From assembly GCA_902598295.1 (NCBI GenBank), contig CACKBA010000009.1:1-51844 (forward strand): 51,844 bases of DNA, given 5' to 3'. Shown here in pieces: positions 9,305-17,177 of the stretch (its first letter is position 1; every line of letters starts with the position of its first letter). The DNA is from an uncultured Bacteroidota bacterium. Its GTDB lineage: Bacteria > Bacteroidota > Bacteroidia > Flavobacteriales > Flavobacteriaceae. The notes under the pieces are model-generated. The model was not told the origin of the DNA, made no database searches, and was given only the letters and a program-made list of their open reading frames with translations. The translations under genes and the position numbers were made by a program.

Positions 9305-10065
9305 AAAAACCACAACTTAAATGATAATAACACTACTGTAATTATTAAAAAAAATCGTATTATACCTTCCCCTTTTTTTACACTGTAACGACTTGCCCAC
9401 CATCCACCAAAAAGAGTTCCAAATCCTAGAGAAAATCCGTATCCAAAGTCAACAAGATCATTAAATAAAAAAGTCAAAAATGCTCCAATGGTATATATTA
9501 ATATTACAACAGATTTTGTAGCATTCACCTTGACTAAATTCATCCTATTATAGATACTCAGAAAAAGCATAATAACTAGACCTATCCCAGCGTTTACAAA
9601 TCCCCCATAGATTCCAATAATAAAAAAAATAATACAGGATTTGAGTAAATTTTTTCCTTTCAATCTTTCAGGTAAATTACCCTTTAGTACTTTAGGACTT
9701 AATAAAATTAGTAAAGTAACTATTATCATAATTATTGATAAGATTTTATTAAAAATCTTTTCATCAATGTCCGTTGCTAAGTTTGCTCCCAAAAGTGATC
9801 CAAATAGAGCAAACACACCAATATAAGCACTAAATGGGTATGTTGATATCCCTTTGCTTCTATATCCTACGTTAGCAGAAAGTGCAGTTAATATAAGAGC
9901 AATTCTATTTGTTCCGTTTGCAACGTTTGATGGTAAACCCAAAAAAATCAATATTGGAAGTGTAATCAACGAACCCCCGCCAGCCATTGTATTGATAACA
10001 CCAACAATACATCCAACCAAAATTAATACTGGATAATGCCAGAAATTATCAACTATTAAATCCAT
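9301..10065 (-). CDS. TauE/SafE-family membrane permease
   Basis: A 254-residue polytopic protein with seven or eight membrane segments. It has the two family hallmarks: an early [22 protein letters not shown] (about residues 17-38) and a second-half repeat [18 protein letters not shown]. The TauE/SafE (DUF81) family exports sulfite, sulfoacetate or other organosulfur anions; the substrate here is unknown. The ATG at 10065 ([13 protein letters not shown]) is chosen because the open frame further upstream to 10248 runs through the tRNA-Ser gene and gives the well-known false peptide EREGFEPP. The 3' end overlaps ribB by 4 bases. Sulfur-related genes (sulfatase, rhodaneses) occur later in the window but are not linked to it. 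Confidence 0.87.
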   Translation of the reverse strand: MDLIVDNFWHYPVLILVGCIVGVINTMAGGGSLITLPILIFLGLPSNVANGTNRIALILTALSANVGYRSKGISTYPFSAYIGVFALFGSLLGANLATDIDEKIFNKILSIIMIIVTLLILLSPKVLKGNLPERLKGKNLLKSCIIFFIIGIYGGFVNAGIGLVIMLFLSIYNRMNLVKVNATKSVVILIYTIGAFLTFLFNDLVDFGYGFSLGFGTLFGGWWASRYSVKKGEGIIRFFLIITVVLLSFKLWFF

Positions 10066-10125
10066 AATTATTTTGACCTTGTTGTAATAAAGTATTTTTT
10101 CTTTAAATATCAAAGATTTGTTAAT

Positions 10126-10133
10126 TATATTTG
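10126..10133 (+). promoter_or_regulatory. Promoter -7 box of tRNA-Ser
   Basis: TATATTTG matches the Bacteroidetes TAnnTTTG -7 consensus exactly and ends 8 bases before the mature tRNA 5' end. A TTTA at 10102-10105, 20 bases upstream, could serve as the -33 box. Confidence 0.6.
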
Positions 10134-10141
10134 CGCCCAAT

Positions 10142-10226
10142 GGAGAGATGGCAGAGTGGTCGAATGCGGTGGTCTTGAAAACCATTGAGGGTAACACCTC
10201 CGGGGGTTCGAATCCCTCTCTCTCCG
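10142..10226 (+). tRNA. tRNA-Ser (anticodon UGA)
   Basis: A class II (long variable arm) tRNA of 85 bases. The acceptor stem GGAGAGA (10142-10148) pairs with TCTCTCC (10219-10225), followed by discriminator G. The anticodon loop CTTGAAA at 10174-10180 carries TGA (10176-10178), which reads UCA. A long variable arm (GAGGGTAACACCTC region) and a T arm with GGTTCGAATCC are present. CCA is not encoded: the bases after the discriminator are CA then G. It has its own promoter and terminator, so it is a single-gene unit. Confidence 0.97.
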
Positions 10227-10230
10227 CAGT

Positions 10231-10259
10231 AAACCTTATGAAATTCATAAGGTTTTTTT
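10231..10259 (+). terminator. Rho-independent terminator after tRNA-Ser
   Basis: AAACCTTATG (10231-10240) pairs with CATAAGGTTT (10246-10255) around the loop AAATT, and the stem runs into seven T residues (10253-10259). It lies 5 bases after the tRNA. This is the clearest intrinsic terminator in the window. Confidence 0.9.
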
Positions 10260-10306
10260 GTTAATTAAATAACAATTAAAATCTGGTAGGACAAAACATA
10301 AATGCA

Positions 10307-10314
10307 TATTTTTG
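10307..10314 (+). promoter_or_regulatory. Candidate -7 promoter element of rocD
   Basis: TATTTTTG fits TAnnTTTG fully, with TCTG 21 bases upstream as a possible weak -33 box. It overlaps the TTG codon at 10312 and ends 3 bases before the in-frame GTG at 10318. If the box is used, GTG at 10318 is the more likely translation start, on a leaderless mRNA. Confidence 0.4.
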
Positions 10315-11565
10315 AATGTGCTTTCTAATAAAGAAAATAGTTACATAAAAAAAGAAGAAACATTTTGTTCAAATACCTATCATCCCCTTCCAGTTGTATT
10401 AAAGAAAGGTAAAGGAGTTTTTGTATGGGATATTCATGGAAAAAAATATTTTGACTTTCTATCCTCCTATTCAGCAGTTAATCAAGGACACTGTAATAAA
10501 AGGATTTTAAATGCATTTCTTAAACAATCAAGAAAATTAACACTGACATCTAGAGCCTTTTATAATAATGAACTGGGAAATTCTCTTGAGTATATAACTT
10601 CTATTTTTGGATATGATAAAATGCTTCCCATGAACTCTGGAGCTGAAGCTGTCGAAGCAGCCTTAAAAATTTGTAGAAAGTGGGGATATGAAATAAAAAA
10701 AGTTCAAAGAAACAAGGCTAAAATTATTGTTTGTAATGGAAACTTTCACGGAAGAACTACGACAGTTATATCATTTTCATCCAGCAAAGAAAGCAAGGAA
10801 AATTTTGGACCACTAACTCTTGGATTTGAAATAATTGAATACAATAACACTAATGAACTACAAAGAATGTTCAGAAAAGATAAAAATATTGTAGGTTTTC
10901 TAGTAGAACCAATTCAAGGTGAAGGTGGAGTTGTTGTTCCTGATAAAAATTATCTCAAAAAATCGAAAGAGTTGTGTGAAAAATATAATGTTCTATTTAT
11001 AGCAGACGAAATCCAAACTGGGATTTGTAGAACAGGGAGATTGCTGGCATGTGACCATGAAAATGTGAGACCAGACATAGTTATTTTAGGAAAGGCTCTT
11101 TCTGGTGGATTTTACCCTGTTTCAGGGGTACTTGCTGATGCATCAATAATGGGAGTTCTAAAAGTCGGACAACATGGATCAACATTCGGAGGAAATCCAT
11201 TAGGAGCTGTTGTAGCAAAAGAATCCATAAAGTATGCTGTTGAAAATGATTTATCAAAGAATGCGAGAATAATGGGCGATTTATTTAGAAATAATTTAAA
11301 TAAATTAAAAAGTAAACACAAATTGATAAAAAAAGTCAGAGGAAAAGGACTATTAAATGCTATAGTTCTAGATTGCAATGAAAATTCAAAGATTCCTTGG
11401 GAACTGTCCCTAAAAATGCGTGATAATGGATTATTAGCAAAACCAACTCAAGGTAACAAAATAAGATTTGCACCTCCTCTAATTATAAATAAAAGGCAAA
11501 TATTAAAATCCATTCAATTAATTGACACAAGTTTTTCAGAACTCAAAAATGAAAATTCAAATTAA
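10312..11565 (+). CDS. rocD: Ornithine--oxo-acid transaminase
   Basis: A 417-residue class III PLP aminotransferase that converts ornithine and 2-oxoglutarate to glutamate-5-semialdehyde and glutamate. Visible signatures are YHPLPVVLKKGKGVFVWDIHGKKYFDFLS, the ornithine-transaminase-specific SAVNQGHC, PMNSGAEAVE (phosphate binding), NFHGRT, EPIQGEGGVVVP, ADEIQTG, and LGKALSGGFYPVS carrying the PLP lysine. No ATG precedes the conserved N-terminus, so the start must be non-ATG: TTG at 10312 or GTG at 10318. A -7-like box overlaps the TTG, which favours GTG. The 3' end overlaps the next gene by 17 bases, so the two are co-transcribed. The partner gene supplies the likely source of ornithine from arginine or citrulline. 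Confidence 0.93.
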   Translation: MNVLSNKENSYIKKEETFCSNTYHPLPVVLKKGKGVFVWDIHGKKYFDFLSSYSAVNQGHCNKRILNAFLKQSRKLTLTSRAFYNNELGNSLEYITSIFGYDKMLPMNSGAEAVEAALKICRKWGYEIKKVQRNKAKIIVCNGNFHGRTTTVISFSSSKESKENFGPLTLGFEIIEYNNTNELQRMFRKDKNIVGFLVEPIQGEGGVVVPDKNYLKKSKELCEKYNVLFIADEIQTGICRTGRLLACDHENVRPDIVILGKALSGGFYPVSGVLADASIMGVLKVGQHGSTFGGNPLGAVVAKESIKYAVENDLSKNARIMGDLFRNNLNKLKSKHKLIKKVRGKGLLNAIVLDCNENSKIPWELSLKMRDNGLLAKPTQGNKIRFAPPLIINKRQILKSIQLIDTSFSELKNENSN

Positions 11566-12457
11566 CAATGAAACATCAACTCTAAAACAAGTCATTATTG
11601 GCAATGCCTATAATTTTAAATCTCCATTAAACTTTAGAGATTTGTACGATCCAACATCCTTAATGAACTATTTGAAAGGAAATTATCCAACTAAATTCCG
11701 ACTACAAAATCAACTTTCAAATTTTAAAAAAATATTAGTGAATCATAACGTAAAAGTTAATGAACTTGATGTAATCGATACAAATCAAATATTTGCCAGA
11801 GATTTAGGTTTTGTAATTGATGGTAATTTTTTTCTCTCCTCCATTCTTCCTGACAGAGAATTAGAATTAAATGGATTGAAAAATATTCTTAAAAAAATAA
11901 AAAATGTTATAAAACTTCCAAAAAGTGCTCACATTGAAGGAGGTGATGTTGTTGTAGATAAAAATCATGTTTTTATTGGCTACTACAACAAAAAAGATTA
12001 TAAGAATCAAATAACAGCTAGAACCAATAAAAAAGCAATTAAAATAATAAGTGACAGACTAAAAAATAAAGAAATATTTCCGATTGAATTGATAAAGTCC
12101 TCTATACTCCCATCTAAAAATGCTCTGCATCTTGATTGTTGTTTTCAACCTGTTTCCACAAATAAAGCTGTAGTATGCAAGGAAGCATTTGCAAATAAAA
12201 TTGAACTTGAGTTTTTAATATCATATTTTGGTGAAAAAAACATCTTTAATGTAACATTGAATGAAATGTCAAAGTTATACTGCAACTTTTTTTCAATTAA
12301 TCAAAATACTGTTATAACTGATATGAGATTTAAAAGATTAATAGATTGGTTACATAATATTGGCATGAATGTAGAAAAAGTTGACTTCTCTGAAATATCT
12401 AAACTTGGTGGTTTATTTAGATGTTGTACCCTACCTCTGATAAGAGAAAAAAAATAA
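11549..12457 (+). CDS. Guanidino-group hydrolase of the DDAH/arginine deiminase/amidinotransferase superfamily
   Basis: A 302-residue pentein-fold enzyme. Superfamily landmarks are the substrate-binding IFARDLGFVI, AHIEGGDVVV (conserved Glu/Gly/Asp), LHLDCCFQPV carrying the catalytic His, and GGLFRCCTLPL at the C-terminus with the probable nucleophilic Cys (292; Cys293 adjacent). The closest family is the flavobacterial group usually named dimethylarginine dimethylaminohydrolase-like. It probably acts on arginine, a methylated arginine or citrulline; the sequence does not tell which. ATG at 11549 is preferred over TTG 11522 because homology begins at MKIQINNETSTLKQVI. The 17-base overlap with rocD suggests a two-step route feeding ornithine to RocD. 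Confidence 0.85.
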   Translation: MKIQINNETSTLKQVIIGNAYNFKSPLNFRDLYDPTSLMNYLKGNYPTKFRLQNQLSNFKKILVNHNVKVNELDVIDTNQIFARDLGFVIDGNFFLSSILPDRELELNGLKNILKKIKNVIKLPKSAHIEGGDVVVDKNHVFIGYYNKKDYKNQITARTNKKAIKIISDRLKNKEIFPIELIKSSILPSKNALHLDCCFQPVSTNKAVVCKEAFANKIELEFLISYFGEKNIFNVTLNEMSKLYCNFFSINQNTVITDMRFKRLIDWLHNIGMNVEKVDFSEISKLGGLFRCCTLPLIREKK

Positions 12458-12496
12458 AAAATACAGTTTGGCTTGTTTATTGATGTTGTTAAGAAA

Positions 12497-13168
12497 GTGA
12501 AAAAAATTATACTATTTATTTTATTACCTGTTCTAACATTTGGTCAAGCAAATGATAATTCTATGATTGGAACAAATATAGGTTTGGATTTAGCCTACAT
12601 AAAAAGAGAACTTTCTATGCCATACAAGTCAAATAGACTCAAAATAGATGGAAATAAGTATTTTTTTAAGAAACCTTCAAATGCTACACTCCTTTTAACT
12701 GAAGAAGAAACACCAGTTAATGTAATTACAAATTATAACCTACTGGAACAAACCTTTGATATTTTTGATGGTACCGAAACCCTAAAGCTTCTACCCAATA
12801 AAATTAAAAAGGTAATTTTTCCCGATAAAGAGTTTGTCTCAATCAATGATAAATTTTATGAGGTTATCGAAATAAATGATAATTTTTCACTTCTTGCCGA
12901 TACCTATCTTGAAATTTATTTCCCCGAATATACGCCAGGAATACAAGATAAGCCTGACCCAAAATATCGTAAAAAAAATTCCGTCTTTTTATACTATAAA
13001 GACAGATTCAATTATGTTGAAAGAAGAAAAAGTTTTTTAGTATCCATGTTTGATAAGAAAATCGCTAAAGATGTAAATTCCTTTATCAAAAAAAACAAGA
13101 TATCTCCTCGCGATAATGATGAACTTAAATCTTTATTTATTGAATTTCATTCTTCCCTAAATAGATAG
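12497..13168 (+). CDS. Secreted protein of unknown function
   Basis: I do not recognise this family. The protein has a clean signal peptide (KKIILFILLPVLTFGQ, cleavage after Gly-Gln likely), then about 205 residues of mixed alpha/beta sequence with repeated short strands (NRLKIDGNKYFF, ETPVNVITNYN, FVSINDKFYEVIEIND) and a basic, helical C-terminal third (SFLVSMFDKKIAKDVNSFIKKNKISP). No catalytic motif is evident. A GTG at 12497 gives the most compact signal peptide; an in-frame TTG at 12473 would add eight residues. It starts 39 bases after the rocD-linked hydrolase and may share its transcript. The last 12 bases overlap the convergent KDPG aldolase gene. Confidence 0.7.
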   Translation: MKKIILFILLPVLTFGQANDNSMIGTNIGLDLAYIKRELSMPYKSNRLKIDGNKYFFKKPSNATLLLTEEETPVNVITNYNLLEQTFDIFDGTETLKLLPNKIKKVIFPDKEFVSINDKFYEVIEINDNFSLLADTYLEIYFPEYTPGIQDKPDPKYRKKNSVFLYYKDRFNYVERRKSFLVSMFDKKIAKDVNSFIKKNKISPRDNDELKSLFIEFHSSLNR

Positions 13169-13771
13169 TTCTAAAAACTTTTTAGATCTATTAGTAATTT
13201 CATTCCAATTATTAGTTTCAATCAGTGTTTGTTCAGCAATCCAAGATCCTCCTATTGCAATTACACTATCAGATTTTAGATATTTTTTGAAATTAGTTTG
13301 ATTAATTCCACCAAGAACAACGTATTTTAAATCGAGGTGTTTAAAAGGACTATTTATTGTATTTAAGTAGTCCATACCACCTAAATTTTCTGCTGGAAAA
13401 AATTTAAGGTAATTGATTCCATATTTAACTACGGATGAGATATCAGTTGGTGTTGAAATTCCTGGAACAAAATTAAAACCTAATTCAATAGATTTTTCAA
13501 TAATTTGGGTATCAGTTGAGGGAGAAAGTCCAAAGTCTGCTCCAACTTGTTTTGCAAAAATTAAATCATCAATCGTTAAGATTGTTCCTATTCCTACATT
13601 CAAAGGGATTTGAGAATTAACTATTTTATCAACAGATTTTTTGGAAGAATCAGTTCTTAATGCGATTTCAATATTTCTAATGCCTGAGTCATACAAGCAT
13701 TTTGCTAAATCAATGGCTTTTTTTTGGTCGTGAATAACCAAAACAGGGAGTATTTTATTATCAACAAGCAT
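13157..13771 (-). CDS. eda: 2-dehydro-3-deoxy-6-phosphogluconate/galactonate aldolase
   Basis: A 204-residue class I aldolase that cleaves KDPG (or KDPGal) to pyruvate and glyceraldehyde 3-phosphate. It has the Eda signatures: RNIEIALRT with catalytic Glu35 and Arg39, VGIGTILT, PGISTPTDI, and YLKFFPAENLGG with Schiff-base Lys123, then a phosphate-binding LGGINQ and AIGGSW. Length is typical. It is the last gene of the seven-gene reverse operon; its start overlaps the KDG kinase by 11 bases, so the two are translationally coupled and act in sequence. Whether it prefers the gluco or galacto epimer cannot be seen. The 3' end overlaps the convergent secreted-protein gene by 12 bases. Confidence 0.92.
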   Translation of the reverse strand: MLVDNKILPVLVIHDQKKAIDLAKCLYDSGIRNIEIALRTDSSKKSVDKIVNSQIPLNVGIGTILTIDDLIFAKQVGADFGLSPSTDTQIIEKSIELGFNFVPGISTPTDISSVVKYGINYLKFFPAENLGGMDYLNTINSPFKHLDLKYVVLGGINQTNFKKYLKSDSVIAIGGSWIAEQTLIETNNWNEITNRSKKFLELSI

Positions 13772-14729
13772 TATTAGTCATAAAGTTTTTTATTTCTGCG
13801 TCGTTAAATTTATTAACATCTCCTTTGTATGTATGTGCTATAGCAAAAGAAGATGCAGAAAATGATATAATTTTTTCAATATCCCATCCAGAGATGAATC
13901 CATGCATGGTAGCTCCTAGAAATGAATCTCCTGCCCCTACTCGATCAATTTGATTCACTTCATACACTTCACTCAAATAATTACTTGATTTTGAGTTTAT
14001 CAGTGCTGCTAACTTATTTTCTTTACGTATAGTCATTGCAATGAAGGGTATTTTATAGGATTTCAAAAGCTCCTCTACAGTTTTCTTTGTTTCATCAAAA
14101 ATATCACCATTGCTACTATTTACATTGATTTCCAAAATTTCTCTTACCGTATTTGAACTAGTAAATAGAAAGTCAACATTATTTAAAATTTTTTTAGTAA
14201 ATATTCTACATTGACTTAGAGACCATAAATTTTTTCTATAGTTTATATCATAAATAATTTTCACATCGTTACTTTTTGCTAACTCTACCATCTTTAATAT
14301 ATTTTCTTGACACTGACTAGATAAAGCTGGTGTTATTCCAGAGATTAGAAGATATTTTGCTTTTTTAATAGAATTTGAAAGAACAGCTTTTGGAACAGTG
14401 TACAGGGAAAAACTACTATTGGTACGATCATAGGAAATTTTAGTGGGATTATTATTTTTTCCCGGTATTGTGTAATAAACACCTAATCTGTTTTCATCAA
14501 AATTAAGATTACAGTCTATGTTGAATGATTTTAAAAATAACTCTATATCTTTACCTACAAAATTGTCAGGAAATGAAGACAAGAATTCGCAATTGTGTTT
14601 CCTTTGACCTAAAAAACTGAGAGCATTCGCCTCACATCCACCATAACTAATAGTATATTTGTTATCTATTGTTTCATCTTCAGATGAAATTCTTAACATT
14701 ATTTCCCCATAGGCAAGGATTTTATTCAT
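13761..14729 (-). CDS. kdgK: 2-dehydro-3-deoxygluconate/galactonate kinase (PfkB family)
   Basis: A 322-residue PfkB-family sugar kinase. It opens with KILAYGEIMLRI and GGCEANALSFLGQ (substrate-binding lid region), contains a mid-region DINYRKNLW, and ends with the PfkB signature DRVGAGDSFLGATMHGF, whose Asp is the catalytic base. Phosphorylation of 2-keto-3-deoxy-aldonate at O6 would feed the adjacent Eda-type aldolase. The DINYR-x-LW element and early Gly-rich block fit KDG kinases rather than fructokinases. It overlaps the aldolase by 11 bases and the RhaT-like gene by 1 base (TAATG-type junction). The pairing with an enolase-superfamily enzyme and an aldehyde dehydrogenase upstream defines the rest of the pathway. 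Confidence 0.88.
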   Translation of the reverse strand: MNKILAYGEIMLRISSEDETIDNKYTISYGGCEANALSFLGQRKHNCEFLSSFPDNFVGKDIELFLKSFNIDCNLNFDENRLGVYYTIPGKNNNPTKISYDRTNSSFSLYTVPKAVLSNSIKKAKYLLISGITPALSSQCQENILKMVELAKSNDVKIIYDINYRKNLWSLSQCRIFTKKILNNVDFLFTSSNTVREILEINVNSSNGDIFDETKKTVEELLKSYKIPFIAMTIRKENKLAALINSKSSNYLSEVYEVNQIDRVGAGDSFLGATMHGFISGWDIEKIISFSASSFAIAHTYKGDVNKFNDAEIKNFMTNNAC

Positions 14730-15730
14730 TACACAGAATTTCCAAGTCCAAGAACTATTGCAGATATTATTAAAACAACAAGTCCAGCAAGGAGCTTATT
14801 AAACGGTCCTTTGGCATTTTTCCACTCTCCAGCCCTGTAAGCCCAAAAATTACTAATTATTAAAGATAAGCCAAGAAGAATTGGCCAACCAATGACTGGT
14901 CCAATTTCACCCAACAGAGCTGCTCCCTGCCCATATACACCAAGCGCCGCAAACCAACAAAAACCTGCTATTATTGCCCATTTATACGCATTTTGTGATT
15001 TATTTATGCCAAAAGTTTTCCAAGAATTATTTCTAAATAGCAAAAATACAGAGTATCCGAAGTTCATCAAAAAAGCTCCCCAAAGCACCACTACCCATGC
15101 GACCAAGCTAGAATTTCTTGGGATGACGCCAAATTCGATTGCTGTTTGTGCTACTGGTGCGGCATTTGCAAATCCAACATTAAGTAAAGATGATAATAAA
15201 CCACATGTAACAGCAATTAAAATTCCTTTAGTTATATTTTTAGACTTATTTGAGGTTTCAATCAATTTATCTCTGTCTATTCCTGCCTTCGCTGTTATTG
15301 CAACTCCAATTAATGAAATAACTAAACCGGCTATTATATATGGGAATGATGGTTGAGAGGTCGCATTTTCAATTTGGAATAATGGAATAAGACTACCTGC
15401 TGATCCAGCAAGACCCATTACAATACCCATCGTTAATGACAGACCTATGTATGGAACACTTACCCCAAACATAATACCACCTACTCCCCAAGCAAAACCT
15501 AGTGCCATCGCCCAAAAAATTGCATCACGTGGAGAACTCGAGATAATTTCAAATAAATCAGGAATTGCAATGTATGCCCATATCATTGGAAATAATATCA
15601 TTGCAACTAAAACATGAATAACCCACCAAGACTCCCATGACATTGGATTCATGTATTTCATTCCCAAACCAAATGTTCCCTGGAAGAAACTAGCAAAAAT
15701 TAAAAGTAAAAAAGGTAAAAATAGTTCCAT
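14729..15730 (-). CDS. RhaT-family sugar:proton symporter
   Basis: A 333-residue membrane protein with about ten helices. The opening MELFLPFLLLIFASFFQGTFG, then MKYMNPMSWESWWVIH, and the central Gly/Ala-rich repeats (GFAWGVGGIMFGVSVPYIG; MGLAGSAGSLIPL) are characteristic of the L-rhamnose/H+ symporter RhaT in the drug/metabolite transporter superfamily. No rhamnose isomerase, rhamnulokinase or aldolase is nearby; instead it sits between an aldehyde dehydrogenase and KDG kinase, so it probably imports the monosaccharide that this oxidative route consumes. It lies two bases after the dehydrogenase stop and overlaps kdgK by one base. The family assignment is firm; the substrate is inferred from context. 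Confidence 0.85.
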   Translation of the reverse strand: MELFLPFLLLIFASFFQGTFGLGMKYMNPMSWESWWVIHVLVAMILFPMIWAYIAIPDLFEIISSSPRDAIFWAMALGFAWGVGGIMFGVSVPYIGLSLTMGIVMGLAGSAGSLIPLFQIENATSQPSFPYIIAGLVISLIGVAITAKAGIDRDKLIETSNKSKNITKGILIAVTCGLLSSLLNVGFANAAPVAQTAIEFGVIPRNSSLVAWVVVLWGAFLMNFGYSVFLLFRNNSWKTFGINKSQNAYKWAIIAGFCWFAALGVYGQGAALLGEIGPVIGWPILLGLSLIISNFWAYRAGEWKNAKGPFNKLLAGLVVLIISAIVLGLGNSV

Positions 15731-15732
15731 AA

Positions 15733-17175
15733 TTATTGTTTTGTTATTGTTATACGTTTTTTAATTAAGTAATCATCAAGTGCAAGCTCAGAGCAATCAT
15801 GACCAACTCCACTTTCCTTAATTCCACCATGTGGAAGATAAATATCATACTTAATACCATTTATTTGAACTTCTCCAAAATCAAGTTCATTGATAAAACG
15901 ATTAATTCTTTCTTTATTAGTAGTAAATAAGTATGATGCTAAACCATATTTAGTATTATTAGCCGAACTAATAACCTCATCCTCTGTTTTAAAAGAAATT
16001 AGTGAAGCAACGGGACCAAAAATTTCCTCATGAAAAATGTTCATTTTATCAGTTACCCCGCTAATCACTGTTGGTTGAATCCAATTACCTTGACTTAAGT
16101 CTTCAGGTGATTTTCCGCCGTACTGAATTTTTCCACCTTCCTCAATTGTCATTTTAATTAACTCTAAAACTCTTTCTTTTGACTTATTTGTAATCATAGG
16201 ACCGATATCATAATCAAGTTGTTTATTGTAACCTATTTTCAATTTCCTAGCTTTAGAAATCATTTTATCCATGAATTCATCAAAAACTTTCTCGTGGATA
16301 AAAAATCGATTTGCTGCAACGCATATTTGACCACAATTTCCAAATTTTATTGCTGCACCTATATTTGATGCTTGTTCAATATCTGCATCATCAAAAACAA
16401 TAAATGGTGCATTTCCACCAAGTTCCATACTATATTTTTTTATAGATGTAGCTGAATCTGAAATAACTCTTTTGGCGGTTTCTGTTGACCCTATCATTGT
16501 AATTAATTTCGGCAAAGTGCTTTTAGATAGGGTTGTAGCAACTTCCTCAGGTTCTCCACATAAAATATTCACAACTCCTTTTGGAAAGTTAATTTCATGA
16601 AGGATTTCACCAATAATGTATAATGATACTGGAGATAACTCTGATGGCTTTAAAATAATACTACATCCGGATGCAAGAGCAGGACCTAACTTAAATCCAG
16701 CGTTAAGCAATGGAAAATTCCAAGCCAAATATGCGACAACAACCCCAATTGGCTTTGAAACTAGATGGTGGTTGTGGGTTCCATCAGGATCAATAATTTC
16801 TTTATCCTTTTGATAATCTTCAATAATATCTGAGTAATATTTTAAACTGTTAGTGATTGACTCTATATCTTCTGCCGTAGCACCATATGGTTTTCCCATC
16901 TCATAAGAAATTGATTTTCTTAAAATCTCTTCTTTTTCTAAAATCTTATCTCTCAATATGAGCATCCACTCTTTTCTTTTCTTAAGTGGTGTTTTTGACC
17001 AATTTTGAAATCCTTGTTCTGCTGATTTTAAAGCTCTTTTAGAATCCAAACTGCTTGCCCATGAGAGTATAGCAATCTTCTCATCATTTAGAGGACTGAA
17101 AATTTCTTTTGTTTTATTATCAATCGAGGAAACTAGTTCTCCATCAATATACATTTTAAGTTGTCCAAAATTCAT
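15733..17175 (-). CDS. NAD(P)-dependent aldehyde dehydrogenase, probably acting on a sugar aldehyde
   Basis: A 480-residue ALDH-superfamily enzyme of normal length. It shows the cofactor/catalytic Asn in AYLAWNFPL, the cofactor-binding LKPSELSPVS and TMIGSTETAKRV, the general-base Glu in SMELGGNAPFIV and the catalytic Cys in FGNCGQICVAANRFF, plus EEIFGPVASL. Overall it looks like the succinate-semialdehyde/lactaldehyde dehydrogenase branch. Known 3,6-anhydrogalactose dehydrogenases belong to the same superfamily. Flanked by a cycloisomerase/dehydratase gene (2 bases upstream) and the RhaT-like symporter (2 bases downstream), it most likely oxidises the imported sugar aldehyde to an aldonate that the cycloisomerase then uses. 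Lactaldehyde oxidation is the main alternative. Confidence 0.85.
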   Translation of the reverse strand: MNFGQLKMYIDGELVSSIDNKTKEIFSPLNDEKIAILSWASSLDSKRALKSAEQGFQNWSKTPLKKRKEWMLILRDKILEKEEILRKSISYEMGKPYGATAEDIESITNSLKYYSDIIEDYQKDKEIIDPDGTHNHHLVSKPIGVVVAYLAWNFPLLNAGFKLGPALASGCSIILKPSELSPVSLYIIGEILHEINFPKGVVNILCGEPEEVATTLSKSTLPKLITMIGSTETAKRVISDSATSIKKYSMELGGNAPFIVFDDADIEQASNIGAAIKFGNCGQICVAANRFFIHEKVFDEFMDKMISKARKLKIGYNKQLDYDIGPMITNKSKERVLELIKMTIEEGGKIQYGGKSPEDLSQGNWIQPTVISGVTDKMNIFHEEIFGPVASLISFKTEDEVISSANNTKYGLASYLFTTNKERINRFINELDFGEVQINGIKYDIYLPHGGIKESGVGHDCSELALDDYLIKKRITITKQ

Positions 17176-17177
17176 TT

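Noticed and set aside
10066-10248. N-terminal extension of the TauE/SafE-like gene through the tRNA
   Set aside because: The 61 extra residues are antisense to tRNA-Ser (EREGFEPP is a classic artefact); the true start is ATG 10065.
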